Origin: Alphaproteobacteria bacterium UBA2784
GTDB taxonomy: Bacteria; Pseudomonadota; Alphaproteobacteria; Micropepsales; Micropepsaceae
Assembly (NCBI GenBank): GCA_002352285.1
Contig: DEIC01000112.1
Span: 1-40,949 of the forward strand
Length of the DNA: 40,949 nt
Direction: 5' to 3'
The notes beneath the pieces are model-generated. The model was not told the DNA's origin, searched no databases, and saw nothing but the letters and a program-made list of their open reading frames with translations. The translations under genes were made by a program, and so were the position numbers. Below, piece after piece: positions 24,411 to 33,313 of the stretch; the stretch's first letter is position 1; every line of letters starts with the position of its first letter.

Positions 24411-24881
24411 TTACGCAATCGCGTCGATCTGCGCGTCGGTCAGATTGCCCGGAACAATGGTGACAGGGATCGGGTAGAGATTCTGCCCCTGGCCCGTCAC
24501 CATCGAGACGAGCGGGCCTACACCCTCGCTGCCAATGCCCGACGCCAGCACCAGAATGGAAATGTTGCGGTCCTCGGCCAGAAGCGAGAACAGCGCATCG
24601 CGCTTCTTGCCCTCGCGCACGACCAGCTCTGCGGTAAGCCCGTTCAAATCGTGCACAACGCGCGCTGCCTGCGCCAGCACCTCTTCGGCCTTGGCGTGCG
24701 CTTCCTCACGCATCGCGTCTTCAACGCCGCGCCATTGCTGAACGTCTGGCGGCTCGATGATGTGAAGCGCGGTGACGACGCCATCCGTATGCTCTGCGCG
24801 CCGTGCGGCAAAGCGCAACGCGACGCGGCTTTCCTGCGTCTCGTCCACCACGACCAGAAATTTGCGGCGCGAACCGGGCAT
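24411..24881 (-). CDS. Universal stress protein (UspA family)
   Basis: 156-residue Usp-domain protein. The N-terminal KFLVVVDETQESRVALRFAARRA strand-helix unit and later VREGKKRDALFSLLAEDRNISILVLASG and the C-terminal YPIPVTIVPG strand are the Usp fold order. A full G-x2-G-x9-G-S/T ATP motif is not clear, so it may be a non-ATP-binding type. It follows trpS co-directionally (41-bp gap), an arrangement common in alphaproteobacteria. Function is likely in stress adaptation; the specific target is unknown. Confidence 0.88.
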   Translation of the reverse strand: MPGSRRKFLVVVDETQESRVALRFAARRAEHTDGVVTALHIIEPPDVQQWRGVEDAMREEAHAKAEEVLAQAARVVHDLNGLTAELVVREGKKRDALFSLLAEDRNISILVLASGIGSEGVGPLVSMVTGQGQNLYPIPVTIVPGNLTDAQIDAIA

Positions 24882-24922
24882 GAACCAAGCTTACGCCGAT
24901 GGCGGCAGAGGGCGCAATCGCA

Positions 24923-25939
24923 TCACGAAAGCCCGGTGATTTTCTTGACCTCGGCCAGGATGGGGGCGGCAATCGCATCGGCCCGCGCCGCGCCTTTGGC
25001 CAGAATCCGGTCAAGCTCGGCCGGATCGCCCATCAGGCGCACCATCGTGTCGCGGATCGGCGAGAGCTTTGCCACCGCAGCCTCGGCCAATGCGCCCTTG
25101 AAGGCCGAGAACTGCTTGCCGGCAAATTGCGCAATCGCCTGATCGAGCGAAACATCCGTCAGCGCCGCAAAGATCGAGAGGAGGTTTTCAGCCTCTGGCC
25201 GGTTGGCCAGCCCGTCACGCGATTCCGGCAGATTGTCGGGATCGGTCTTGGCGCGGCGGATCTTGTCGGCGATCTCGTCAGCTGAGTCCATCAGCGTGAT
25301 GCGTGACGCCGCCGACGGATCTGACTTCGACATTTTTGCCTTGCCGTCGCGCAGGCTCATCACCCGCGGCGTGGGGCCAAGGATCAGCGGTTCCGGCTGC
25401 GGAAAGAAATCCGGCGCGTCGAAATCATTGTTGAACTTCTGGGCGATGTCGCGCGCAAGCTCCAGATGCTGCTTCTGGTCCTCACCCACCGGCACATGGG
25501 TTGCCTTGTAGGCGAGAATGTCGGCAGCCATCAGCACCGGATAGACATAAAGGCCGACGGACGCCGCCTCGCGGTTCTTGCCTGCCTTGTCCTTGAACTG
25601 CGTCATGCGGTTCAGCCAGCCGATGCGTGCGACGCAATTGAGCACCCAGGCAAGCTCGGCATGGGCCGAAACCCGGCTTTGCGCAAAGATGATGCTGGTA
25701 TCCGGGTTGATGCCGCTGGCGATATAGCCCGCCGCCACTTCACGCGTCTTGCCGGGCAGCGCGCGCGGATCAAATTCTGCCGTCATCGCATGCAGATCAA
25801 CGACGCAGAAGATGCAGGGCTTTTCCGCCTGCATCGGCACCCAGTTCTTGATGGCGCCCAGATAATTGCCCAGGTGCAGGTCGCCGGTGGGCTGCACACC
25901 TGAAAACACCAAAGGCTTGTGGAGGGCCTTTTCTGACAT
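24923..25939 (-). CDS. trpS: Tryptophanyl-tRNA synthetase
   Basis: 338-residue class I aminoacyl-tRNA synthetase. It shows FSGVQPTGDLHLGNYLGAI (HIGH-like signature, about 12-30), FCVVDLHAMT, SRVSAHAELAWVLNC, YPVLMAADILAYKATHVPVGEDQKQHLELARDIA pieces and KAKMSKSDPS (KMSKS loop, near residue 200). The length fits bacterial TrpRS. The frame is open for 81 further codons upstream, but these overlap murJ on the same strand in a different frame, and the ATG at 25939 gives the standard N-terminus. It is 73 bp after murJ in the mutS-glnD-murJ-trpS-uspA run. Confidence 0.98.
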   Translation of the reverse strand: MSEKALHKPLVFSGVQPTGDLHLGNYLGAIKNWVPMQAEKPCIFCVVDLHAMTAEFDPRALPGKTREVAAGYIASGINPDTSIIFAQSRVSAHAELAWVLNCVARIGWLNRMTQFKDKAGKNREAASVGLYVYPVLMAADILAYKATHVPVGEDQKQHLELARDIAQKFNNDFDAPDFFPQPEPLILGPTPRVMSLRDGKAKMSKSDPSAASRITLMDSADEIADKIRRAKTDPDNLPESRDGLANRPEAENLLSIFAALTDVSLDQAIAQFAGKQFSAFKGALAEAAVAKLSPIRDTMVRLMGDPAELDRILAKGAARADAIAAPILAEVKKITGLS

Positions 25940-26012
25940 TGTTCTGCCTCTGTCGTGATCGAACGAGCCGGGGTTTATGGGCCGACCAGCGTCCGCATTC
26001 AAGAGGAGGTGG

Positions 26013-27575
26013 TCAGGTGCTGCGAGACAGCTGGGTCTTGAGGTCGCCAAGGCTGGTCGCCCCGAAGGCAAACGCGGCAATGCCATAGGCAAAAAGCCCG
26101 CCGCCGCAGATGATGGCAACGCCTGCCAGCGCCATGGCGTTTGACTGGTCAAACCAGGGCTGAAGCGCCAGCCACAGCCCATAGGTCACCGCCCCCATAG
26201 CCACGCTGGCGGCCAGAATGCGCGGCAGACGCTGGCGCGCACGCTCATCCAGCGTGAAATGTCCGCGCTTCACCAGCGTGCGGGTGAGGAGCGCGAAGTT
26301 GGCCCATGCCGCAAGGGAGGTTCCCGCCGCAATGCCCGGTGCGCCGAACTGAAAAAAGAGTGCGGTCGAGACGGCAATGTCGAACACAAGCGTAATGACC
26401 GCATAGCGCATCGGCGTCACCGTATCTTCGCGCGCGAAATAGGCGGGCATCATCACCTTGTTGAGGATGAAGGCAGGCAACCCGAACGCAAAAATGAAAA
26501 GCACCATCGCCACCATCTCGCTCGACGCGCGGTCGAACGCGCCGCGCTCAAAAAGCGCAATCGCAATGGGAAGCGAAACCGTCATCAGCGCAACCGACGC
26601 CGGCAGCGTCAGCAGCATGGAAAGTTCGACGCCCCGGTTCTGCCAGTGGCGCGCCAGATCCTCGCGCGCGCCGCGGATGTGGCGGGCAAGCGTTGGCAGG
26701 AGCACCACGCCCATGGCCACCCCGACAATGCCCAGCGGGAACTGATAGATGCGGTCCGCATAATAGAGCACCGCAGGCGCACCATCCTGAAGCGATGCAA
26801 TCACCGTCATCACGAAAATCGAAATCTGCGACACGCCACCGGCAATGATGCCGGGCACGGCCAGCCGGAAAGTCTGCTTGACGTCACCTGTCAGACGCGG
26901 GCGCTGCAGCCGCAGCGAAAGACCGCGCCGCGACAGCGACCAGGCAAGGAACAGGAACTGCGCCGCACCGGCAAAGGCCACACCCCACGCCAGCCCATAG
27001 CCCCACGCCGGATCACCCGGCGGCGGATCAATCGCGTACCAGACGATCAGGCTGGCGGCGATGAGAACGACGTTGAGAATGCTCTGCGCCGCCGCCGCCG
27101 CGCCGAACTTGCCATGCGTGTTGAGCACACCCGCATAGAGCGCCACCAGCGACATGAAGAGAAGATAGGGAAAGGCGATCGTTGTATAGTCAACGGCGAT
27201 GTCATACCGCGCCGGATCATCAACAAATCCCGGCGCATAGGCCTGCATGATCCACGGCATGAAAATCATGGCAGCTGCAGAAACAAGGAGCAGCACCGGC
27301 AGCAGCGCGGAAAGGATCGCCTGCGCAAATTGCTGGGCGGCGGGAACGCCCTCGCCCTCCATCTTCCTGGCGTAAAGCGGCACGAAGGCGGCGTTGAACG
27401 CACCCTCGCCAAAAAGCCGCCGGAAGAGATTGGGAAAGCGGAACGCCACCGCCCACGCATCGGCCACCGGCCCTGTGCCGATGGCAGCCGCAATCACGAT
27501 ATCGCGCAGGAAGCCGAGCACACGGCTGACCATCGTCCAGCCGCCGACAATAAAAGTACCTCTGAGGATCGCCAT
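26013..27575 (-). CDS. murJ: Lipid II flippase MurJ
   Basis: 520-residue polytopic membrane protein of the MOP superfamily (MurJ/MviN), moving lipid II across the inner membrane for peptidoglycan synthesis. About 14 hydrophobic segments are visible. Signature stretches with functionally required Arg residues are present: TMVSRVLGFLRDIVIAAAIG near the N-terminus, AFRFPNLFRRLFGEGAFNAAF and PVYA-like FVPLYARK. Length is typical. It begins 11 bp after the glnD stop, so the two are probably co-transcribed, as in many alphaproteobacteria. Confidence 0.97.
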   Translation of the reverse strand: MAILRGTFIVGGWTMVSRVLGFLRDIVIAAAIGTGPVADAWAVAFRFPNLFRRLFGEGAFNAAFVPLYARKMEGEGVPAAQQFAQAILSALLPVLLLVSAAAMIFMPWIMQAYAPGFVDDPARYDIAVDYTTIAFPYLLFMSLVALYAGVLNTHGKFGAAAAAQSILNVVLIAASLIVWYAIDPPPGDPAWGYGLAWGVAFAGAAQFLFLAWSLSRRGLSLRLQRPRLTGDVKQTFRLAVPGIIAGGVSQISIFVMTVIASLQDGAPAVLYYADRIYQFPLGIVGVAMGVVLLPTLARHIRGAREDLARHWQNRGVELSMLLTLPASVALMTVSLPIAIALFERGAFDRASSEMVAMVLFIFAFGLPAFILNKVMMPAYFAREDTVTPMRYAVITLVFDIAVSTALFFQFGAPGIAAGTSLAAWANFALLTRTLVKRGHFTLDERARQRLPRILAASVAMGAVTYGLWLALQPWFDQSNAMALAGVAIICGGGLFAYGIAAFAFGATSLGDLKTQLSRST

Positions 27576-27586
27576 GAATGTCCGAT

Positions 27587-30382
27587 CTACGCGTCGTTGG
27601 GATTGCGTGCAGGCCGCTCGGGTTTTACCCCGCTGCCGCCCAGCGCGTCGTGCAGGTTTTTTTCAACGGCCTTGATGCGGGACTGATGCGTGATCTTGTG
27701 GCCGTAAAGGTCTTTCACATAGAACACGTCCACCGCCCGCTCGCCATAGGTTGCAATCTGCGCCGAGTGGATGGAAAGCCCCGACACATAGATGGCGCGG
27801 GTGAGATCATGCAGCAGGCCGGGCCTGTCGCGCCCGTCCACTTCGATCACCGTGCACAGATCAGACGCCTCGTTGTCGACAATAACGCTGGGCTCGACGC
27901 GAAAGGCATCCTCACGGCTTTTGACGCGCCGCGCATCCATCAGCGTGCGCGGCACGATCTCGCCCTTGAGGGTGCGGATCAGCACCTCTTTCAGGCGCGC
28001 CAGTCGCGCAAGTTCAAAGGGGCCGCCCAGCGCATCCTGAATCCAGAACACGTCCAGCGCCATGCCGTCATTGGTGGTGAAGGCCTTGGCATCCACGATC
28101 GAGGCGCCCGCCACCGCAAACCCGCCCGCCAGACGATAGAAGAGGCCCGGGTGGTCAGCCGTATAGATCGCACATTCCGTCACCGCGCGGAACGGATCTG
28201 CCGATGCCTCCAGCGCCAGCGACTCGCCATTCTGTTCTGCCGCACGGATGAATTTCGCATGCCGCTCATGCATCTCCGGCGTCAGCGTCAGCCAATAGGG
28301 CGGATAATGCCGGTTGAGCGCACGCGCGCGTTCAGCCTCCGGCCAGTCGGCAAGTGCGGCGCCAAGCTGCGCCCGGGCGCCATCCGCCCGCGCCGAGAGA
28401 TTGACCGCAGCCGATCCGCCCACCATGCGCTGCTCGGCGGCGTAATAGAGTTCACGCAGCAACTGGCCCTTCCAGCCGTTCCACACGCCCGGACCCACGG
28501 CGCGGATGTCGGCAACGGTCAGGATCAGAAGCAGGCGCAACCGCTCCGGCGTCTGCACCACATGCACGAAATCATCAATGGTCTTGGGATCAGAGAGATC
28601 GCGCTTCTGGGCCACATCACTCATCACCAGATGGTTGCGAACCAGCCAGGCCACCGTTTCCGTTTCCGCAGGCGACAAGCCAAGGCGCGGCCCCAGTTCA
28701 CGCGCAATATCCTCGCCCTCTTCGGAATGGTCGCGTTCCGTGCCCTTGGCGATGTCATGCAGCAGCATGGCAAGATAGATGGCGGGCCGCGACTGGATCT
28801 TGTGAATGATCGAGGCGGCCAGCGGATGCTGGTCCTTCAGCTCACCGCGCTCGATCAGCGAGAGATTGCCGATGGCGCGCAACAGATGCTCGTCCACCGT
28901 GTAATGGTGATACATGTTGAACTGCATCAGCGCGACGATGCGCCCGAACGCCGGCACAAACTTGCCCAGAACGCCGCACTCATTCATCCAGCGCAGCACG
29001 CGCTCGGGATCGCGCGGCGAGGAAAGCACGGAAAGGAACAGCCGGTTCGCCTCCTCATTCGCCAGCAGCCGGTCATCAATCAGATTCAGCGAACGGGTTG
29101 CAAGTTTCAGCGCATCCGGGTGGATGTGAACACCCTTCTCATCAGCAATCTGGAACAGGCGGAGAAAATTGACCGGATCGCGCGCAAACACGCCTGCATC
29201 TTCCAGCTGCACCCGCCCGCCTTCGATGAAAAAGCCCGGCGCCACGCGCTTGCGCCCGAATGAAGGAATGAGGCGGCCCAGCACCGGCCAGCTTTTCTTG
29301 TGCTGATCTTCCAGCGCCGCACAGAAAATGCGCGTCAGGTCGCCGACATCCTTGGCAACAAGAAAATAGTCGCGCATGAAATGCTCGATGGCGCGGTTGC
29401 CGCGCTCGCCTGCCGCGCCATAGCCCATGCGCACGGCCATGTCGCGCTGCACGTCAAACGAGATGCGCTCTTCGGCGCGCCTGGTGTGGAAGTGAAGATG
29501 GCAGCGTACGCGCCACAGGAATTCCTCCGCATGGCGGAACGTCTGGAATTCCTCGCGCGTGAATACGCCTTTGTCTGCAAGGTCTGACGGGTCTTCCACC
29601 CGATAGAGATACTTGCCGATCCAGAATAGCGTCTGCAGATCGCGCAGGCCGCCCTTGCCGTCCTTGACGTTCGGCTCGACCAGATAGCGGCTTTCGCCCG
29701 CGCGGCCATGACGCTCATCACGCTCGGCAAGTTTGGCCTCGACAAAATCATTGCCGGTGCCGGACTGGAACTCGCGCTCGAAACGCTGCTTGAGCGCCTC
29801 GAACACCTGCCGGTCTCCCCACAGATAACGCGCCTCCAGCACCGACGTGCGGATTGTCATGTCAGACCGCGCCAGCCTGAGGCACTCGTCGAGCGAGCGC
29901 GTGGCGTGGCCGACCTTCAGCCCCAGATCCCAGAGCATATAGAGCATGAACTCGACCACGCTCTCGCCCCACGGCGTCTGCTTCCAGGGAAAGAGGAAGA
30001 GGAGATCGATGTCTGATCCCGGCGCCAGCGTGCCGCGCCCGTAGCCACCGACGGCGACGACCGCAAGCCTTTCCGATTCCGTCGGATTGGCGGCGTAATA
30101 GACATGGCGCACCGTGAAGTCATAGAGCGCCGCGATGATCGCATCCTGAATGCCGGAGATCATGTGCGCGGTCGCAAGGCCGCCCGCGCCTTGCATCAGG
30201 CGGCGTTCGGCGCCTGCGCGCGCCTCGGTCTGGATTTCCTTGAGAAGCCGCATGGCGGCATTGCGCATCTTTGTCGCGTCACCCTCATGCGCATGGGCAA
30301 TGGCGGTCAGATCACGCCGGATTGCCGCACCATCAATCATGGGCAGAAGGGGAGACTGGACAGGCGCAGAGGGCGCGTTCAT
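27587..30382 (-). CDS. glnD: Bifunctional [PII] uridylyltransferase / UMP-removing enzyme
   Basis: 931-residue GlnD, which uridylylates PII proteins under nitrogen limitation and removes UMP when glutamine is high. Domain order is complete: nucleotidyltransferase with GGYGRGTLAPGSDIDLLFL (metal Asp124 and Asp126), a helical linker, an HD domain with MLLHDIAKGTERDHSEEG (about 530-550), and two C-terminal ACT domains (about 735-810 and 845-920, e.g. VIEVDGRDRPGLLHDLTRAI) that sense glutamine. Length fits the family. It overlaps mutS by 4 bp (30379-30382), implying coupling, and is followed by murJ after 11 bp. Confidence 0.97.
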   Translation of the reverse strand: MNAPSAPVQSPLLPMIDGAAIRRDLTAIAHAHEGDATKMRNAAMRLLKEIQTEARAGAERRLMQGAGGLATAHMISGIQDAIIAALYDFTVRHVYYAANPTESERLAVVAVGGYGRGTLAPGSDIDLLFLFPWKQTPWGESVVEFMLYMLWDLGLKVGHATRSLDECLRLARSDMTIRTSVLEARYLWGDRQVFEALKQRFEREFQSGTGNDFVEAKLAERDERHGRAGESRYLVEPNVKDGKGGLRDLQTLFWIGKYLYRVEDPSDLADKGVFTREEFQTFRHAEEFLWRVRCHLHFHTRRAEERISFDVQRDMAVRMGYGAAGERGNRAIEHFMRDYFLVAKDVGDLTRIFCAALEDQHKKSWPVLGRLIPSFGRKRVAPGFFIEGGRVQLEDAGVFARDPVNFLRLFQIADEKGVHIHPDALKLATRSLNLIDDRLLANEEANRLFLSVLSSPRDPERVLRWMNECGVLGKFVPAFGRIVALMQFNMYHHYTVDEHLLRAIGNLSLIERGELKDQHPLAASIIHKIQSRPAIYLAMLLHDIAKGTERDHSEEGEDIARELGPRLGLSPAETETVAWLVRNHLVMSDVAQKRDLSDPKTIDDFVHVVQTPERLRLLLILTVADIRAVGPGVWNGWKGQLLRELYYAAEQRMVGGSAAVNLSARADGARAQLGAALADWPEAERARALNRHYPPYWLTLTPEMHERHAKFIRAAEQNGESLALEASADPFRAVTECAIYTADHPGLFYRLAGGFAVAGASIVDAKAFTTNDGMALDVFWIQDALGGPFELARLARLKEVLIRTLKGEIVPRTLMDARRVKSREDAFRVEPSVIVDNEASDLCTVIEVDGRDRPGLLHDLTRAIYVSGLSIHSAQIATYGERAVDVFYVKDLYGHKITHQSRIKAVEKNLHDALGGSGVKPERPARNPNDA

Positions 30383-33117
30383 TTGCCGCCCTCACGCGAA
30401 AGCGCAATCAGCCGGTAGATGAGCTGCAGCGCATCGCGCGGCGACAGCTCATCGGGATTGATTGCCGCAAGTGCATCGCGCACCGCGTCATCCTGCGCCA
30501 TTTCCGGTGAAGCTTTCTGCGAGAAGAGCGGCAGATCATCAATCAGCGTACGCGCACGCCTGCCCTCGTCGCCCTTTTCCAGCGCTGACAAGACCGCCTG
30601 CGCCCGGGCAATCACGCTTGGCGGCAGGCCCGCCAGCCGCGCCACCTGGATGCCATAGGAGCGGTCAGCCGCACCCGAAGCTACCTCATGGAGGAAAACG
30701 ATGTCGCCCTTCCACTCTTTCACCCGCATGGCTGCGCAGTGCAATTCGGGCAGCTGGCGCGAGAGCGCCGTCAGCTCGTGATAATGCGTGGCAAAGAGCG
30801 CGCGCGCGGCGTTGACACTGTCAAGATGCTCCAGCGTGCCCCAGGCGATGGACAGGCCGTCAAAAGTTGCCGTGCCGCGCCCGATCTCGTCGAGAATGAC
30901 AAGCGAGCGTGGCGTGGCCTGCGTCAGGATCGCCGCTGTCTCTACCATCTCGACCATGAAGGTTGAGCGCCCGCGCGCCAGATCATCCGATGCGCCAACC
31001 CGGCTGAACACGCGGTCCACCACACCGATATGGGCAGACGCGGCCGGAACGAAACTTCCCGCCTGCGCCAGAATGGCGATGAGTGCGTTCTGGCGCAGAT
31101 AGGTTGATTTGCCCGCCATGTTCGGGCCTGTAATCAGCCACAGCCTGCCGCTGCCGCCATCCTTGCGCGCCGTCAGATTGCAGTCATTGGGCACAAAATC
31201 CTGCGCCGTCTTCGCCAGCATCGCTTCAACCACGGGATGGCGGCCTGCGCGCACCTCAAACGCCAGCGAGTGATCGACGAGGGGCCGCGCCCAGTTCTGC
31301 GCTTCCGCAAGTTCGGCAAGCGCCGCATGCACATCAAGCGTTGAGAGCGCATCGGCCAGCGCCGACAGCGGGGCCATCAGCGCCTGCGTCCCGGCCACCA
31401 GCGCCGCAAAAAGCTCCAGCTCCAGCGACAGCGCGCGCACCGCTGCATCATGGATGCGCGATGCAAGCGTGTTGAGTTCAACCGTCGAGAAGCGCGCTGC
31501 ATTGGGCAGTGTCTGGCGGTGAATGAATTGCTGGGCCAGCGGCGGCTGCAAGAGGCGCTCGGCATGAACGGATGTCACCTCGACATGATAGCCGATGACA
31601 TTGTTGTGCCGGATTTTCAGCGAGGCGATGCCGGTTGACGATTTCAGCCCGGCCTCAAGCCCCGCAATCACGCGCTTGCTTTCGTCACGCAGTTCAAGGG
31701 CAGCATCAAGTTCCGGCAGCGCGCCCTTGGCCACAAACCCGCCATCGCGCTCGGTAAGCGGCAACTCGGGCGCGAGCATGGCAAGAAGCCGCGCGTGGAG
31801 CGCCGGCACTGCTGCATCGCCCGATGACAGCGCCGAGGCGGCATCGGCGATCGCCGCACAGGCCATGGCGCGTGGATCAAGGCGCAGCGCCGCTGCGATC
31901 TCCTGTGCAGCGCTGATGGCATCGCGCACGGCACCCAGATCACGCGGGCCGCCGCGCCCCAGCGAGATGCGCTGCAACGCGCGTGCAAGATCAGGCGTGA
32001 GCGACAGGAGCTGGCGCAGCTGGTGGCGCTGCCCACGTGCCTCGACAAAATGCTGAACCGCATCAAGCCGCCCGGCAATGGCGTCAGCGTCTGTCAGTGG
32101 CGCCGAAAGATGGCGCGCCAGAAGCCGCGCACCACCCGCTGTCTTGGTGAAATCAATCGCTGCAAGAAGGCTGCCGTCACGGCCGCCGGAAAGTGTCTCG
32201 GTGAGTTCCAGATTGCGCCGCGTTGCGGCGTCAATCACCATCACGCCCTGCGCCGCCTCGCGCCGGGGCGGCTTCATCGCGGGCAATTTGCCCTTTTGCG
32301 TCAGGCCGAGATAGCGCACGACCGCGCCCATCGCCGCCAGTTCAGCGCGGGAGAAATTGCCGAACGCATCAAGGGCGGCAACCTTGTAAAGTTCTTTCAG
32401 CGCGCTTTCGCCTGCACGCGAGTCAAAATGGGGGGCGGCCAGCGGGGTCAGCACATCCTGCCATTCCGCAAGCTGGGGCTTGAGATCGGGCTCGCCAGGA
32501 AGCGTGTCACTGACCAGAAGCTCGGCAGGCTGAACGCGCGCCAGCGCATGGGCGAGCGCCCCCTCTGCGACACTGCAAACCTGAAAACTGCCGTCCGACA
32601 TGTCGGTGAAGGCGAGCGCATATCTGCCTTCAGCGCGCGCCAGAGCGGCCAGATGATTGGCGCTGCGTGCATCCAGCAGCGCATCTTCAGTCAGCGTGCC
32701 CGGCGTGACCAGCCTGATGACCTCGCGCCGCACCACGGCCTTCGCGCCGCGCTTTTTGGCTTCCTTGGGGTCTTCCACCTGTTCGCAGATGGCAACCTTG
32801 AAGCCCTTGCGGATGAGGCGCGCCAGATAGGCGTCGGCGGCATGCACCGGCACGCCACACATGGCGATATCGGCGCCCTGATGCTTGCCCCGCTTGGTCA
32901 GCGCGATATCGAGCGCCGCTGCCGCCTTCACCGCATCGTCAAAGAAGAGTTCGTAGAAATCACCCATCCGGTAGAAGAGAAGATGTCCCGGATGCGCGGC
33001 AGCGATTTCCAGATATTGCGCCATCATGGGCGTTGCATCCGCCGGCACGTCGCCCGGCGTCTGCGGGCTTTGCCCGGCCAGCCTGGCGCTACTGCCTGAA
33101 AGGGAATGCTCGTTCAT
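30379..33117 (-). CDS. mutS: DNA mismatch repair protein MutS
   Basis: 912-residue MutS. The N-terminal mismatch-binding domain with TPMMAQYLEIAAAHPGHLLFYRMGDFYELFFDDA (family Phe-x-Glu wedge in GDFYELF), connector, lever and clamp domains, and the C-terminal ABC ATPase with Walker A GPNMAGKST (near residue 665), LVILDEIGRGT (Walker B) and ATHYHELTAL are complete. MutS recognises mismatches and recruits MutL. It is the first gene of the minus-strand run and diverges from maeB; the divergent region is 196 bp long and contains the palindromes listed separately. Confidence 0.98.
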   Translation of the reverse strand: MNEHSLSGSSARLAGQSPQTPGDVPADATPMMAQYLEIAAAHPGHLLFYRMGDFYELFFDDAVKAAAALDIALTKRGKHQGADIAMCGVPVHAADAYLARLIRKGFKVAICEQVEDPKEAKKRGAKAVVRREVIRLVTPGTLTEDALLDARSANHLAALARAEGRYALAFTDMSDGSFQVCSVAEGALAHALARVQPAELLVSDTLPGEPDLKPQLAEWQDVLTPLAAPHFDSRAGESALKELYKVAALDAFGNFSRAELAAMGAVVRYLGLTQKGKLPAMKPPRREAAQGVMVIDAATRRNLELTETLSGGRDGSLLAAIDFTKTAGGARLLARHLSAPLTDADAIAGRLDAVQHFVEARGQRHQLRQLLSLTPDLARALQRISLGRGGPRDLGAVRDAISAAQEIAAALRLDPRAMACAAIADAASALSSGDAAVPALHARLLAMLAPELPLTERDGGFVAKGALPELDAALELRDESKRVIAGLEAGLKSSTGIASLKIRHNNVIGYHVEVTSVHAERLLQPPLAQQFIHRQTLPNAARFSTVELNTLASRIHDAAVRALSLELELFAALVAGTQALMAPLSALADALSTLDVHAALAELAEAQNWARPLVDHSLAFEVRAGRHPVVEAMLAKTAQDFVPNDCNLTARKDGGSGRLWLITGPNMAGKSTYLRQNALIAILAQAGSFVPAASAHIGVVDRVFSRVGASDDLARGRSTFMVEMVETAAILTQATPRSLVILDEIGRGTATFDGLSIAWGTLEHLDSVNAARALFATHYHELTALSRQLPELHCAAMRVKEWKGDIVFLHEVASGAADRSYGIQVARLAGLPPSVIARAQAVLSALEKGDEGRRARTLIDDLPLFSQKASPEMAQDDAVRDALAAINPDELSPRDALQLIYRLIALSREGGK

Positions 33118-33179
33118 GGTGAGGGTTGCAGTCCCAGCTGTTCAGGCCCGGTTGCGCTGATCCAGACCGCCAATCTGTG

Positions 33180-33208
33180 TTGTTTTGCAGCGCCTTACCC
33201 CTTATGAA
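33180..33208 (+). promoter_or_regulatory. Putative maeB promoter
   Basis: TTGTTT (33180-33185) and TATGAA (33203-33208) separated by 17 bp on the plus strand, in the mutS/maeB divergent region. The -10 overlaps the palindrome at 33200-33214. Confidence 0.4.
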
Positions 33209-33214
33209 ATAAGG
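33200..33214. promoter_or_regulatory. CCTTAT-GAA-ATAAGG palindrome
   Basis: Perfect 6-bp arms around a 3-base centre, lying on the presumed -10 of maeB, a position suitable for a repressor. The regulator is unknown. Confidence 0.35.
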
Positions 33215-33270
33215 TCATCAGCCCTGCAATGACGAAGCCGCAACGCTAGCACACAATGGCGGCCCGACGC

Positions 33271-33292
33271 CAAAGGGCGTTCACGCCCTTTG
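33271..33292 (+). promoter_or_regulatory. Hairpin/palindrome in the maeB leader
   Basis: Perfect 10-bp arms CAAAGGGCGT and ACGCCCTTTG around a 2-base centre, 22 bp before the maeB ATG, followed by a smaller GCGGT-CAT-ACCGC palindrome (33294-33306). In RNA these could form stacked hairpins near the start codon; in DNA they could be operators. There is no obvious Shine-Dalgarno sequence before 33314. Confidence 0.4.
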
Positions 33293-33313
33293 AGCGGTCA
33301 TACCGCTGCGGTC

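Noticed and set aside
24393..24412. Hairpin AATCGG/CCGATT as purH/uspA terminator
   Set aside because: Only 6 bp and no T-run; too weak to list as a terminator.
26259..29263. Two long plus-strand open frames opposite murJ and glnD
   Set aside because: Extremely Arg/His-rich composition typical of antisense frames in GC-rich genomes; murJ and glnD are complete on the other strand.
32023..33099. 358-codon plus-strand open frame opposite mutS
   Set aside because: No domain resemblance; it lies wholly within the conserved N-terminal part of MutS.
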